Shown piece by piece: positions 53,059 to 53,225 of a stretch of DNA of 53,225 nucleotides. Below the pieces are notes generated by a model that was given only the letters and a program-made list of their open reading frames with translations, had not been told where the DNA came from and made no database searches. The stretch is from Bacteroidia bacterium (lineage in GTDB: Bacteria > Bacteroidota > Bacteroidia > SpSt-205). The position numbers and the translations under genes are program-made. Each line of letters starts with the position of its first letter. Position 1 is the first letter of the stretch. The DNA is taken from NCBI GenBank assembly GCA_025062295.1, contig JANXAJ010000012.1, forward strand, positions 1 to 53,225, read 5' to 3'.

Positions 53059-53225
53059 TACAAAAGAAGAACTTCTCTTTCTGAGCGCAAGACCATGAGC
53101 GGAAAGTAACTAAGAGAGTCTGAGCGAGGAGGAGTTATTAGGGGAAAGGAGAGGACACTTAGGAGTACCTTTCTATAAGCTGAGAATTGCGGCGGGGCTG
53201 TAGGTGATTAGGGTGCGCCAGCGCC
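53059..53225. other. Right-end intergenic stretch
   Basis: No gene is visible in these 167 nt. An inverted repeat AGAAG-AA-CTTCT near 53067-53078 follows the FkbM stop but has no clear T run. TACCTTTC at 53166-53173 is a one-mismatch -7 box that could serve a gene beyond the window. Confidence 0.3.

Noticed and set aside
1-53225. CRISPR arrays, insertion sequences, prophage or defence islands
   Set aside because: No regular direct repeats, transposase, integrase, Cas, restriction or toxin-antitoxin genes were seen; gene content is housekeeping and metabolic.

Overview
The window looks like a compact chromosomal segment from a member of the Bacteroidota. The markers are a PorV/PorQ-type outer-membrane protein, a large secreted protein with a type IX secretion (T9SS) C-terminal signal, a TonB-dependent receptor with a carboxypeptidase-regulatory N-domain, DUF4249 and DUF5683 proteins, the Bacteroidetes-type GlmU-like sugar nucleotidyltransferase, ATP-type PEP carboxykinase, and promoter boxes of the Bacteroidota form TAnnTTTG. 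Genus or family cannot be assigned from sequence alone. I see no mobile elements, CRISPR arrays, rRNA or phage genes. This is a core-metabolism region with very tight packing: many 1-4 nt start/stop overlaps and several longer ones.

Layout. 1-1999 (+): 3' end of a phosphoglucose/phosphomannose isomerase and a CDF metal transporter. 1952-5228 (-): acyl-CoA synthetase, a DUF5683 protein and a PAP2-related membrane protein. 5257-6447 (+): HD hydrolase. 6386-16216 (-): TonB receptor, T9SS cargo, PorV-like protein, greA and a HIT protein. 16312-17700 (+): dihydrolipoamide dehydrogenase, followed by a candidate small RNA. 17981-22298 (-): glycogen/alpha-glucan operon (debranching enzyme, GT4, GH57). 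22336-25207 (-): pruA, queF, rluB, with a probable broken small gene upstream. 25508-28382 (-): NYN-like protein, fabI, purB. 28392-32881 (-): ruvX, def, O-antigen ligase-like protein, TlpA-like lipoprotein, era. 32916-37543 (+): thiolase, lepB, purL, then tRNA-Arg(CCG). 37601-42585 (-): gamma carbonic anhydrase-like protein, DUF4249 lipoprotein, inositol-phosphatase family protein, lnt, rsmI, Lrp-type regulator. 42743-48322 (+): pckA, uvrA, GlmU-like. 48502-52003 (-): tyrosine catabolism (hmgA, hppD) plus a GT9 glycosyltransferase. 52144-53058 (+): FkbM-type methyltransferase.

How the genes work together. Amino-acid catabolism (pruA for proline, hppD/hmgA for tyrosine), thiolase, an acyl-CoA synthetase, lipoamide dehydrogenase and PEP carboxykinase fit a heterotroph that uses amino and fatty acids and makes sugar by gluconeogenesis. 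The glycogen operon and the sugar-phosphate isomerase handle storage. An outer-membrane/secretion set (TonB receptor, T9SS cargo, PorV) and envelope genes (lepB, lnt, O-antigen ligase-like, GT9) complete the picture.

The strongest unusual signal is transcriptional. At most operon-leading genes a TAnnTTTG -7 box ends only 4-6 nt before the start codon. This predicts leaderless mRNAs, and it often corrects the start to one downstream of the longest open frame. The same box ends 5 nt before the mature 5' end of the tRNA. Other points of interest are a candidate terminator-ended small RNA at 17804-17862, an Era GTPase with degenerate guanine-specificity motifs, an uncharacterised NYN-like protein, and a small gene split over two frames.
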